Shown here piece by piece: positions 24,918 through 37,000 of a DNA stretch of 64,000 bases. The stretch's first letter is position 1. Every line of letters begins with the position of its first letter. Source of the stretch: Musa acuminata AAA Group (Eukaryota; Streptophyta; Magnoliopsida; Zingiberales; Musaceae); the NCBI RefSeq assembly GCF_036884655.1, contig NC_088339.1, forward strand, positions 30,713,001 through 30,777,000, given 5' to 3'. The notes below the pieces were generated by a model. The model saw only the letters and a program-made list of their open reading frames with translations, made no database searches and had not been told where the DNA came from. A program made the position numbers and the translations under genes.

Positions 24918-27900
24918 TTATCCATTGAAGTTCTTGTCAATGGTAACAAGTTCTGGTACTTCATCTAGTAATCGGTTCACCTCATCACGAAACTCGAGCA
25001 TTGCCCGGTTGGTCTTCCCTCCGACGATGACTGTTGTTCCATCTTGCAGTGCCCATATCTGCAGAATAAATCCTTACAACACTTAAAGAGCATGGATTAT
25101 AGCTAGATCCCAGTTTAGTTGGATTCACAACCATTGCTGTGTTGGGTAATCAAGTACACTTACTCAGCATCTACAAAGGCAAAAGACACTTACTGACCTG
25201 TGAATGAGAGAAGTAGCTGATGCAGGTTGTCAGCATCAGAGCACCAAATCCAGCATACACAAGGGGCACCCCTGGATCAGTCTGTGAATTAAAGTACCAA
25301 GAACTCAGTCACGAATGGTATTTTTCATGGATCTTTCTATTGAATTATCAAGCATTACCTTCAAATCAAGGCCACTGCTACCAATAGCATCTTCGATAAC
25401 GATCCTTGTACCGTCGATGTCAATTGGAAGTTTTGAGCTAGGTCGGCGAACTCCAGCAAATTTTCCCTCTTGATCATACAAGACAATGGACTGTAGGTCA
25501 CGAGCCAGCATTGATCTGAGATTTTCCCCAAAAGAACAGCTTAGCTCCTTTTAATTCATTTTCACAATATGAGAAATAAAAGCTTACATACATTCCCTTA
25601 ACATTTGGTGAATCAGCATCTCCAGTTGGTAAGAATGTTCCAAAAAGCTTCTTGTCACCATTCAACTGTAAAGGAGCCATTGCTAGATTAAAAGGACCTT
25701 CACCATTCTTAGTAATTTGAAGCGCTGAGAAACCCCAGTCAGTCTGGTAAATTGTAATTCCTCCATATCTTAATGGATCATTCACCCTGATTGTTTTTCT
25801 CATTAGTTCTTTCCCATCGAGACTGTACAGTGAAATATCAGTATAAAATTGTGATACCTGGGCAGTTTCAAAAGAAGCATCAGGTGAACTATTTATTTCC
25901 ATCTCAAGAGTCATGTTAATGTCAAGAATGATGGAGGCTAAAGAAAAGCATTCTGATTGTGGTAATTTACCTCTCCACTGTCATAGTAATCCATGTAGAA
26001 TCTGTTAACATGAACTTCAGTATCAAATTCTTGACTAGGAAAAGAAAGAACACCATTAGGATTCATCACATCACCCACAACAAAATTCAGGCCTTGGGGT
26101 ACTGTTACGGATCCTCGAAAGCTTCCAGCAGCACTAAGCGTACCTCCTGCCATGATCAGAAGCATAGCTAAATGCACACCAATGGGAGCAAATCGGCCAG
26201 CCATTCCCTTGAAAGCATACAAAGATGGCCCTTTTAGGAAGATCTGCACATTCAAACCAGAAATGATAAGAAATCTCAATATTACATAGCACAAACTTGT
26301 ATCCCAGAACTTCTAAGCAAATATAACAACATGTATCATGCAACATATATACTATCAAAGATAATAAATGTTGTAAAGACAATGCAACTCAGGGTAACTG
26401 CATCAGATCTACTCATCCAGCCACATGAAACTAAACGTAATGGTAATTGAGATACATGTTCAAAGGTATAGACTAAGACATGGCACTGCTGCATAAAATG
26501 CGAATAATCACAACTGCTCTCATCCTATCATTTTGTTACTTCTTTTGTCTCCATGTGTACCTCAGGACTAAGGAGCACCTATTTGAGATAATAGTATTTC
26601 TGACAATCATTAAATACATTATGATCTGATCCACCTATATCTAACTTTGTTACAAAAATCCTTGCATATTTCTCTTTAATATTTGTTTATGCTAAACTTT
26701 ACATGCATCAACTTTTGTGGCTTACATTTTTACAGAACTGAACTCAACCAACATTCAACAGAAGTCCATACTACCTATGATATTTCTTAATCCCCTTTTT
26801 ATAATACTTGCCCCCTCTTATTTTTTCTATTTACTTGTTATGGCTTAAAATTTCAATTTGATTAGTAATAAAAAAACCATATAAAATTATTCTGATTTTA
26901 TAATTTTCCACATATAAGAATGTAAAAGTTAGACAAAACTTGGCCATATCTTTAAGCATACACCACATTGTAACTATTAACGATGAGCACCATCTATGAT
27001 GCTGCCTATGTAAATATCTCATCTTGTTCCTTTGTTCCTAACTCTATGATGGCGGGTTGTCTTTTTTCTGATGTTTTTATCAATTGAATGCATAATCCAA
27101 AGATTTCAATGACAACAGAAAAAAAAAAAAAGCCCTGATAGACTCTGGTTAAACAGGTGACGTGTTTTGTCCATTACCTCATAACCTGCACCCATCAAAA
27201 TAATGCCCAAATCCTGAATGGATGCTTGTGGAAGGGAGTCTGCAAAATCCTGCTTGCGAATAGTCTCTGCAGAGTGTATAAAAGACCATCTGCATGTAAG
27301 GAAATAAGAAACAATTCTAGTTATATTGCTTAGCTGCAGTTTCTGACACCAAATCAAGAGGAAGCAAACCTTCTAGCAACTTTAACCAAAGGGATCTGAG
27401 TTGTGTATGTACAGGCCATTAGTGAAGCTGCAAGCAGGATCAACATGCCCAAAAAAACTGGAGAGGTGAACATGTGATCAAAACCAAGAGCAAGTACCCA
27501 TCGCCAAGTTACAAACCCAAACACAGGATTTTCTTCTGGATATTTCTGGAAGTAGTAATCTGGAGCCTCTCCCTGATCTATAACCGTGCCTATGAAATTC
27601 AAGAAGTACAAAAATGTAACGCATTGCTAAATATTAATTACATGTTTAGCAATTACTATAATAGTGAGCAAGCAGCAGCTCTAATATGCAAAGACAACTT
27701 CTAAACTGAAGAAAAGCACATACTTGAAGCAACATATCAAGGGGAAGGTTTAAGAACTGAGGGCTTTCCATTTGTTTACTATATCTCATATTCATTTCCA
27801 AAGAAAATTGCCAGACAATGAAATTTTGATGTTACAGTTGAAGGATGCATCAAAGTTCTCGCGTTTTAATCTTCTACCCCCTACCTACTATGGTATCATT

Positions 27901-30181
27901 CAAAACATATTTCATTTCAACCTGTTGGTACATGCTAAAAGTAATGTCACAGGCTAAAACAAGAGATACCAAAACCTTTTTTTGTTGTTTCCAACAAAAG
28001 ATATTAAAATCTACGTTATTGTTTCCAATAAAACTTCTTATGCCTTCCTCCACCTTACCTGACCCCAGTAATTTGCATTATTTCATCCACATCACCAATG
28101 TGTTACTACATCTCTTGCAAACATTTTTCAAATCACTAATAATGAATTTCCCTTAAAATTATCATCAATCCATACTATTCCTAATTTTCAGAAATGCAGA
28201 CATTAGTTGTTCTTTCAAAATTTTCTGGCCCCAGAATTTCCATCCCCATACTTTTATCTATTATGATATTAACTGTTTCGGATGTACTTCTTCCTGATCG
28301 CCCAACACTAAAGAAACGTAAATTATGAAAGGCTTTCAGCTTCTTACAAAATCTCTTTTAGCTTAATTAGGACTCAAGAGTCACATAAACCTTCAGAATC
28401 TAAATGATAACTTCATTAATCTCTCTTTCTTAATTAATAAAAAAGCAAGAGTATTGGAAGAATTTATTCTTTTGAAACTTATAGATCATCTATTTCAACT
28501 AGACCCTCAATCTTATGTTTGCATTAAATTATTTTCATTTTGTAGTCTTAGATCTTTGTTCTTCTTGGTTTTACTCCCCAGGTTTTGATACTTCTATCAG
28601 TTTTTGGCTTCTACACCAAAATAGTGCAGCTCTCAGTGGTAAAGGATGCTCTGATACCAAACAACATGGAAGGATCTTCACAAATCATTGACTGAGGCAT
28701 CATAGCATAGTTACTAAACAAACTGGTGGTAGCTGGCCTTTAGCTTGAAAAAATTCATCTTTTTTGGCAAATGGGAAGTGGCAAAGATAGTTGCAATCAA
28801 CTAAGCCAGCCAGCAACTTGGAAGAAAATTGCTACTGAGTATTATTTACAGCATAAAACTAAACAGTAGTAGATAACAGAGAGGTATAAGTTCAGAGATT
28901 GGAGAAAGAAAGGGAGGGAAGAGAAAATAAAAGAGACAAAGAAGGGAGATTAACAAAATCAAAGGCCTATAACATATTGCAAGTCAATTAATCTCAAAAA
29001 CATACACTAACTCATATGGAATAGATGATTTGAATAAACAAAACAGAATCAGTTGAAGTCCAGAAACGTTGATTTATTAAATTCAAAATTTTCTTACTTC
29101 AATCATAATTAAAAAGAAATTTACCACCGACAAAAAAATATCCTATTAAACCGCTTCTAAGACCTAGATTTAATAAGACTCAATTCAACCCTAACCTAGA
29201 CTTAATTAAACCTTAACCTAATCCTAGGATGATTCCATCTTAAATTACTTCTCAACCCATAACCTCAATCATCCATTATCTAAATACACCATATGAGCCA
29301 CCACCACAACTAATCGCTTTATGTTTTACTATTAGTTCTCTTTCATGAATTTTTGGCATTTCAGATAGATATTAAAAAACATTTCTGGTCAATTTATCCT
29401 AATTTATTTTTTCTTTATTGAAAAAAAACTAAAATCTGCTCATTATATATGAATGCACAAAGGTGTGCTAACCACCAGGATACCTCCTCGGTGATGATTT
29501 CTCATTGTTATTATTCATCATGAATTGTTATAGATTTTCAAAGTAATTCCATTCAGCTAATGGCCCTTGTTTTCTTTTTGATAATGCTAATGGCAAATGC
29601 AGGTAAATGATTCCTCAAAGGAAATTACTCAACGGAAAATAAGAACTGTAAAAATCATCTATACTGTAAACAATTTAAGATGGGATAATTCACCAATATA
29701 AAGCAAAAAAGAATGGCCGAATCAAAGTGGTTGCCGTCGCTCACATACCCAAAGCCATCAATGCCGCGATGGTGAACATCTCCCCGATCGCCAACGGGAG
29801 GTTCGACAGAACGGCCAACACTCTCTTGAACGCCCTCTGCAAGAAAACCCACGAGGAACCTTCGGCGGCCGGCTTCCCGCTCGAGTTTCCGGCGCTGCCT
29901 CCTCTCTCCTCCGACAACGGCGGCGGTGTAGAACCGAAGAGAATGATCTTTTTGTTATTGTTCCTGCTCTTCTTCTTGGTGTTGCTCTCCGGCAGTGCTT
30001 CTGCGTCAAAGCTATCTCGCGAGGCTCGCGGCTTAAACCCAACTACTCTCTGGGCGGTAGGACGGCTGCCAAGCAGAATTCGAGCATTGGAGATGGAGCA
30101 GAGAGAAGAGAAAGATGCTGTGAGGACTTGTCGGGAGAGTGGAGAGAAGGCTCTGTTGGGGTTTAGAAGAAGAGAAGACAT
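24918..30181 (-). CDS. CCS1: Cytochrome c biogenesis protein CCS1, chloroplastic (eight exons)
   Basis: CCS1 (CcsB/ResB family) works with CcsA in System II haem delivery and attachment to apocytochromes f and c6 in the thylakoid lumen. Exons on the minus strand are 30181-29749, 27589-27370, 27289-27178, 26243-25971, 25857-25592, 25515-25359, 25281-25198 and 25058-24918. All have GT-AG borders and consistent phases, giving 561 residues, close to the roughly 550 of other plants. A Ser-rich plastid transit region is followed by hydrophobic spans at about 127-145, 188-208, 273-295 and 492-511. The large segment between the third and fourth spans is the lumenal domain, with [19 protein letters not shown] and [14 protein letters not shown]. 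The conserved [16 protein letters not shown] and [10 protein letters not shown] motifs are intact. Intron 1 is about 2.2 kb. Confidence 0.94.
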
Positions 30182-30357
30182 CGGCGATTACTGCACCAGC
30201 AGAGTGGAGATGCGTTAGATTGGGCTAAAGGTCGGATTTTTATTTGTGGAGACGAGATCACAAGGCCATTGGATAAGGTGGGATTTGATGGCTGTGGACG
30301 CGTCTTAGGAAAGATTGGACTCGAAGTGTGCCTCAAATGAAGTCGAATCAAGATTGA

Positions 30358-30829
30358 GGGCATTTTACCTTTAAAAAAATCTTAATATTAGGCTTTTCCA
30401 AGTGACGCCCCTAATTGATTTTTACTTAGGGGCACCGCTTCCCTGTACCAGCAGCCTCCGACCGTCGTTGGGCCCCCGCCCCCTACTATGACCACGGGCG
30501 GCGGTGCCGTGTCCTCCTTCCCCTTCCCTTCCCTCGTTGCTCATGTTGTCTTCGATCGTGAGGAAGGAGGGGGAGAGGTGACCACAGTGGCTTCGGCCTT
30601 GCTGAGGGAGGCGGGTGACGAGGGCGCCAGCACCGAGTGGGGAGGGCGCAGCGACATGCGACGATGGCGCCAGCGGAGGAGGCAGTGCTGGTAACAGGGG
30701 AGGAGGAGAGGGTGGCGCCACTCACCGTCGGAGCGGGGGGCAGTGGAGGCTATTACGGTCAGAGGCTGCGCATTTTTGTCGAATTGATGGCCGAGGTGAA
30801 AACTAGTTAGAGGTGAAGGTAAAATGCCC
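30358..30829. mobile_element. Candidate TIR element with GC-rich core
   Basis: GGGCATTTTACCTT at 30358-30371 is repeated as a perfect 14-bp inverted copy at 30816-30829. The 472-bp span has an AT-rich rim and a very GC-rich core (about 30430-30770), unlike the flanking DNA. No clear target duplication is visible, so the class is unknown; GC-rich cargo between inverted ends would fit a Pack-MULE or a MITE. It sits between the divergently transcribed CCS1 and VQ genes. Open frames in the core are low-complexity and I do not call a gene. Confidence 0.55.
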
Positions 30830-31433
30830 AAATTGGTCCTCCATGTGATAGCGGCTTCTTATTGCCTGTGATTGTAAATGCCTACCGGTAATAATCGTAC
30901 CACTCCACGTGGCTTAACTTACCATGGCATTTTGTCCTCCATCATTCATCAACGTGGACACGTTCACACTCAGTATAGATATTATGTGAAACAATAGAAA
31001 GTTTGGCAACTAACTTCTGTGCCATATCCTTTCCAGGTTGCTAAATATGGAAAGACGTACTGACTTAGTACTCTTTTTTTGTTATCATTTTAATGATAAA
31101 TATTATTTCCTTTCTGTATAGTTGACTCGAAGACACTTAAATAGACTTCATAAAGTGCCTATTTAAACTAAATAAATAGAAAGGACTAATTGTTTTTCTT
31201 TTCTTTTTTAAAATTTATCTTATAATTCCTTTATTTAATGAGTTTATTTAAGAAGAATCCAATGACAGCAGTGCGGAGCTCACCGTCGCCGCCTTGTTTG
31301 ACCACCAATTTCCACGTGGTAGTCAACCCAGCCGCCACGCTCACCTGACCCGTTCAACATTCGCCGTTGCACGCTGCCATTGATGTCTATAAGATCGGTG
31401 TTCAACCTTCACCTCCTCGTCAAGTCTTCTGCA

Positions 31434-31892
31434 ATGGATCGCAACCCTTCTCTCTCCCTGCGCGCAGAACCGCCGGCCTCAGAGAGGCGAGGGAGGGCGC
31501 CGCTGTACCACGCGGCGCTCCACTCGGTGCAGAAGCCGCCGGGGAAGCCCTGGAAGAAGCCCGACCAAGCACCACCACCGCAGCCCAGGGTGTACCGGGT
31601 GGATCCCCGGGGCTTCCGGCAGCTGGTGCAGCGGCTGACGGGCGTAGCCCGATCGACGCCGCAACCACTGAGGGAAACCGCCCCTCCGCCGCCTCCGCTT
31701 AAATTGGCCGCCCCAGCGTTGACGGTGCAATCGCTATTTGCTGACGGTGAAAACGTTGGCACGGACGCGGTTTCCAGCGTCCAATCTCCTACAGGATTTC
31801 TGGGGCTGCTGTCTCCTTCCTTCTACTCGAGTTTGTGTTCGTTCCCACTTCTGAGTCCTGCAGGTCCAATCGAGAGTATGGGGCATATATAG
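31434..31892 (+). CDS. VQ motif-containing protein
   Basis: VQ proteins are plant-specific transcriptional cofactors, many of which bind WRKY factors through the VQ motif. The single-exon frame from the ATG at 31434 gives 152 residues. The motif FRQLVQRLTG (residues 61-70) matches FxxxVQxLTG exactly. It is preceded by a Pro-rich basic stretch (KPWKKPDQAPPPQ) and YRVDPRGF, and followed by a Pro-rich region and a hydrophobic C-terminus containing FLGLLSPSFYSS. An in-frame ATG at 31383 would add 17 residues; the downstream ATG fits the family better because its N-terminus is polar. Intronless structure and small size are typical. The specific WRKY partner and process cannot be told from the sequence. 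Confidence 0.88.
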   Translation: MDRNPSLSLRAEPPASERRGRAPLYHAALHSVQKPPGKPWKKPDQAPPPQPRVYRVDPRGFRQLVQRLTGVARSTPQPLRETAPPPPPLKLAAPALTVQSLFADGENVGTDAVSSVQSPTGFLGLLSPSFYSSLCSFPLLSPAGPIESMGHI

Positions 31893-32450
31893 CAGTCTAC
31901 ACTCTTTGTATTATTGTTTGTGTTGATCCTTTGATCAGTGTATTTGACTGCCATGTTATTTCTGCATGTAGTGGAGCAAAATGCTAACTTTAGCAGGACA
32001 TAAATAACAAAAGTTTTAATCTTCCTGTTCTTGTTTAATAGAGATCATGAGCTGGAGATTTCTTCCTCACCTTCAGCTGGTGAAAGCATCCCATCACACA
32101 TCTCTCTTAAGCTGCTGACTAACGAGTATTAACAAATGTAAAAAAAGAGGGGGAGTCGAAGAACAAACTGCGTACACTTCAAACGCTGATCCAACTCCAG
32201 TAAGAAGGCAATTGAAATTTTCTTCTGTTCTTGATCGATATTAATCAACCTCAATCGAGTTCTTGTTTGTTTTGTAACAAAGCTTTAAGAAGCACCTATA
32301 TCGAAATCTTCACTGAGGTTTGCATGAAACCCAAGCATTGCAAGAGAAACATACAGAAAACCCATCAAAGAAAACATGAACGAAAAATCAAATTTCAGCT
32401 CAAAATAGGTAAAACTTTTTATCTTATTATTAAGGAAAAACACATATTTT
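31893..32450. other. Spacer between the VQ gene and the tRNA pair
   Basis: No gene seen. A run of five T on the minus strand at about 32436-32440 is a plausible Pol III stop for the tRNA-Lys gene. Confidence 0.5.
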
Positions 32451-32523
32451 CGCCGTCTGTGGGAATCGAACCCACGACCACGTGGTTAAAAGCCACGCGC
32501 TCTACCGGCTGAGCTAAGACGGC
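32451..32523 (-). tRNA. tRNA-Lys (UUU)
   Basis: A 73-nt cloverleaf on the minus strand. The acceptor stem GCCGTCT pairs with AGACGGC, with discriminator G. The D arm contains TAGCTCAGCCGG. The anticodon loop CTTTTAA gives anticodon UUU between GTGG and CCAC stem sides, and the T arm contains GGTTCGATTCC. Both internal Pol III boxes are intact and there is no intron. It looks like the plant cytosolic type, not an organellar copy. An A-to-T-rich terminator follows. Confidence 0.96.
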
Positions 32524-32770
32524 GATATTACTCGAAATCAATCCTTATGCTATAAGGAATTGTCAAACGGATTCTGGAATACTTGAAATATACATTTGGT
32601 GCCAAATTGATGCTGTGGTGCAGCAATGAATCGTTTTGATGAACCGATTTGTGAACTGATGAGATATTGATAAAAGTGCTTTTCTCTCGATAAAGTATTC
32701 CGGAGACTACAAAGAACATAAGTGCCTGACAAGACACACTGAAAAAATAAAAAAGATAACAATTAATTAA

Positions 32771-32772
<2 letters not shown>

Positions 32773-32852
<80 letters not shown>
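32773..32852 (-). tRNA. tRNA-Leu (UAG)
   Basis: An 80-nt class II tRNA on the minus strand. The acceptor stem GACAGTT is matched by AGCTGTC, followed by discriminator A. The D arm is TGGCCGAGTGGTC, and the anticodon loop TTTAGGC gives UAG for Leu CUA codons. A long variable arm and the T arm GGTTCAAATCC follow. T-runs downstream fit a Pol III terminator. It lies 250 bp from the tRNA-Lys gene in the same orientation. Confidence 0.95.
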
Positions 32853-32853
<1 letters not shown>

Positions 32854-33102
32854 CTATTATTTATTTTTCTCTTAAAATAATATATAATTACTCTGTTTGG
32901 TTTCCCAAATAAACGATATTTTATTAGTTGCAACGGCAGGACGAAAAGATTACCGTCAAATTTATTGATAAAGATTAAGATGCATCATGATTTTTTAAAA
33001 ATACTTTAAATTTTAAATTTTTTCAAAGTGATAGATATTATTGGAAGATTTCTTTGAAAAGTCTCCTCTTTTTCGTGTTTTCCCATATAACACTCTTGTT
33101 TT

Positions 33103-33697
33103 CGATTTTCTCATGTCCCGAAAATACCCTTCCTCGGCGCCGACGCCGCCTGTGCTTTCCCTGAACGTCGCCTTCGTCCCACCGGCGTCACCTCCGCCCC
33201 TTCTCCCAAGCTTGTGGTCCGCCCTTCCTCGTCATGTTCCTCACCTCCGCGTGTGCTCTTCCCCGCAAGTGGGCCCCCATCCTTCCCAGTTGAGCTTCTC
33301 ACCTCCGCCCCAAGCGAGAGGGTACCATTGTCCCTTGTGCCGCAGCCGACAGCAAGATAGCCCACTGCCGACGCCTCCGTCGCCCCCTCCCTTGCTGTCG
33401 ACAGAGGAGCATGAGGGGCGGTGGTCGGAGGCGTATGTAGCGAAGGAAGAACGGGGACCCTCCTACGAGGTGGCTGGGACCCACAACGGTGGCGGCGAGG
33501 CAGCAGGCTGTTTGCGTTGTCGGCGGTGGCACAAGGGGCAACGGTTGCCTCTCGCCTGGGAAGAGGTGAGGCGGGCGATGGGGAAGGGCGGGCCTCATGA
33601 CGGCAGGGAAGCGAGCGGAAGCGGAGGTGACAGACAGGGACGCACAGGCGAGGCCGGCGGGGAAGCGATGGCAGGTGTTTTCGGGATTATAAAATCG
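33103..33697. mobile_element. Possible second TIR element with GC-rich core
   Basis: The left edge CGATTTT...TCCCGAAAATACC reappears imperfectly as an inverted copy at the right edge (rc CGATTTT...TCCCGAAAACACC). The interior, about 33125-33670, is very GC-rich while both flanks are AT-rich. A long plus-strand open frame (33041-33739) crosses it but is Pro/Arg/Gly-rich, crosses both ends of the element, and has no domain. No target duplication is evident. Confidence 0.35.
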
Positions 33698-34002
33698 TCC
33701 CATATTATTGTTATTTTTCTCGAATGCAAATCCATCTAATCCCACCAATGCCCGAAGACCATTCCAAACAGAAAACAAATCTTTCAAATGAGCTCATAGA
33801 AAACATCTATAGGAAATCCATAATGACCGTCCGATTTAATCAATCTTAACATGATTGATATAGTAACGACAGATCTGATCCCGTATATAGAAACTTTTAC
33901 GACCAATAATACAAGCTTTTCCTTTCTCGTCGATGTTTCGCTGATCGTCTTCTCCGTCTAATAATGAAGCGCGTCGTTCCTTGACCGGAGAGACGAAAAA
34001 GG

Positions 34003-37000
34003 ATGTCATGGTGGGCGCGGTCCCTGGTGAACTCCCTGCGGGGCGGCGACGACGAAGACGACGAATCGGAGGAATTCGAGGAGGAAAAAGCAGCAGCGAG
34101 GAATGAGAAATCCCGCGTCGGATCCCCATCAATAGCGCAAGAACAAGGGCAAATAGAAGAAGAAGAAGACGAAGAGGAGGGGGAAACGCCGACGCGGGGC
34201 GTTAAAGATGACCTCTCCGAGCTCACTGAGACCCTCACCCGCCAGTTCTGGGGCGTCGCCTCCTTCCTCGCCCCCGCCCCTCCCGGGCCCGACCACGGCG
34301 ATCGGGCGCTCGCCGGGCAGCCCGGTGCGGTTGACCTCCCGCCGGCGGCTGCGGATTCGCCGAGGATCGCAGGAATCCGCAGCGATTTTGCGGAGATCGG
34401 CGGGAAGTTTAAGAGTGGGATCTCGCAGGTGCTGTCACAATCCAAGGCCGTGACGGAGATTTCTAAGTTCGCGTCTTCCCTTTTGCCGTTTGGATCGGAC
34501 GAAGAGGAGTTGGATGAGGATGAGGAGAATGATGGGGTTGGAGTTGATGCTGTTGGTGTTAATGAGCAAGTTTTGGCTTTTGCAAGGAATATTGCCAATC
34601 ATCCGGAGACTTGGCTGGATTTCCCTTTGCCCCATTATGAAGATGACTGTGATGGTATGCTTATTCCCTACTCTTAATTTTTTTCAGACTGCAAGGCATT
34701 AGATCTGGGTAGTTTATTGATTAATTCATGAGTTAGCATGAAATTGTGTATCATCACAGACTTTTATTACCTAATTCAACGGTTACATCTTAATCATGCA
34801 GTGGATTCAATAAAAACATTTTTTTTCTCTTTTATATATTTATCTGAAAGAATGAGGAATTTACAGGTTTAGTATTAATCATGTAGCGGTGTCCTAGAAA
34901 AATCAACAAAACTGTCTTTGTCTTGTGTCTTCTGGATTGTTGGTTAAATACAAGGATAAATTTATGGGTTACATACACTTATTTGTCGAATATTTCTATA
35001 TGAAGTCACTTAGATGCACAATTTTGATCATAAGTAGGTATCTGAGATCCTCTTAAACTTCTTTCTAACGTAATCTTCTTTTGCATATGTTAAGGTGCAC
35101 ATGTTGTTAAATGTCAAAATTGTCATGATTCTAGTTCCTTTCCTTTTCGCTACCGTTGGATCAGTTTAACCCATGCTTCGATGGTGATCAGTTAACAAGA
35201 TTATCTGATGTTGGGGTCTTAAAAGTTGTGATGATTATATTTGAAGTGGTTTGCAAGGGAATTTGAGTTCTTTAGACCATCACATGAATTTGTAATTATT
35301 CTACATGAAGTAATGATGATTGTACATGAAGTTGCTTAAGGAGTTGTGAGTAGGAGCCACCATTGATCTCTTTGGCTGTTACGATGAGTCTTGATGAATA
35401 TAGATGAAAAATCTTGGAAACAGAGGTGCTAGTACAGTGTAATCTATGAGAAGTTTCTGCTTTTCTATTGCTTCAGAAATGTTTCTTTAGAGCCAAGAGA
35501 AGATTAGGATGGTGTGGATGCAGCACTTCCATAGAGTATAAAAAATTTCGGTTAAAGGATAGCATTGATTGTCTCTGATTGTTATGCCATGATGTTGATT
35601 GCTCACATTGCTGGTAAAATGATTGTTGGTTGTCTCAATCTCATCCGATTAATAATGTTTAATCATTTTGATTTTCAGCCTCTCTAAGTTGAACCCATCT
35701 TTACGTAGGCTGTTTTTGTTACTTATAACCACGAGCTGATTAGATATGACACAGTTTGCTAAAGAATCTTCATGATCATGGTTTTAGCTTTCATGCATGA
35801 TGCTGAAATTTATGTAATGTAATGTATTTCTCACATCAATATTTTCTTCAATATGTTGTTGCCATTTTATCATGTATTGGTAGTGCTTTAATAGTCCATT
35901 GATTCTGTCTCATTTGGTTTGATTCTTTAAATATACTTTGCCAGTGCACCAGGTTCTATTAATTTCTATGAGAGTAAAACTGGAATAGGTATGTGTATTG
36001 CCCTCTTGAGTTTCTCAGTGACAGTCACAAATGGGGGTAATGTTTTTGATTTATAAGGGTTTGCCTCATTCTTTGTTGAGTTAGGAAAGCTCAAGGGTGG
36101 GTTTTGCATAAATAAAACAAAATTTGTTTATATAAAGGGTTCATGCGAGGATGAAGCTTGAACCTACTTCTGTCCTTGTAAGGAAGGAATGATACAAGGT
36201 ATTGTTGGTTACACAGATACGAAAATGTATCTTTTTCTGTCAAATTGAGAATTAAGCATGGGTCATTGATCATTATGATGTGTTCCTCTTCCATCTCTTT
36301 GAATGTTTACCCTCAAAAGAAATAGTGCAAGTGTTATCAAGATACCGGCATAGTTTTCTTGCTTACATAACATCAATATGCTTCAGTTGGTGCATTAAAA
36401 AGCATTTGAGTTCTAACAGTGGAGCCTTATTATGAGTGTAATCACTTTCAGACATTAGTCTATTTTAGGCATTCATATATGTTCCTAAGCATGTACATTT
36501 TTCACGTGATCTATATTGACAATTCTTTTGCTGGTTGCAGATTGTCTTATTTAACCACTTTAGCAAACTAGACTTCATCTCAGGGAGAGTAAATTATTTC
36601 CCTGATTTTCGTTCAGCTTTATTTTTAGTAACTCTTGTTTCCTTTTTCCTGCTAGATTTTGAAATGTCAGATGCCCAGCTAAAACATGCCTCGATGGTTG
36701 AACTTCATGCACCCGAATTTGCAGTTCTGAAGACTGAACTTTGCCCTAGTCAAATGAGTGAAGGGTATTTCTGGAAGATCTATTTTGTGCTTCTGCATTC
36801 TAGACTCAATAGGCGTGATGCTGAACTCCTGTCTACGCCTCAGGTAATGTTAGGCTACTGTCATTATTTTGTTTGTCTTGATTCCTTTTGTTTTTAAAAT
36901 TTAACGTTTTTTTGATGGATAACATATGGATACGGGATTATTTTAATATTAACCTATTATATTCATATACTGCAGGTTTTTGTTATTTGATGACATCATG

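Noticed and set aside
29455..29510. tRNA-like text GTGCTAACCACCAGGATACC in CCS1 intron 1
   Set aside because: No paired acceptor stem or T arm could be found, so it is not a tRNA gene.
30422..30831. GC-rich open frames as a gene upstream of CCS1
   Set aside because: They are low-complexity Pro/Ser/Arg/Gly frames on several strands at once, confined within the inverted-repeat element.
33041..33787. 232-residue and 162-residue frames as genes
   Set aside because: Pro/Arg/Gly-rich with no domain, overlapping on opposite strands, and spanning the borders of a possible transposon; high GC content explains the long frames.
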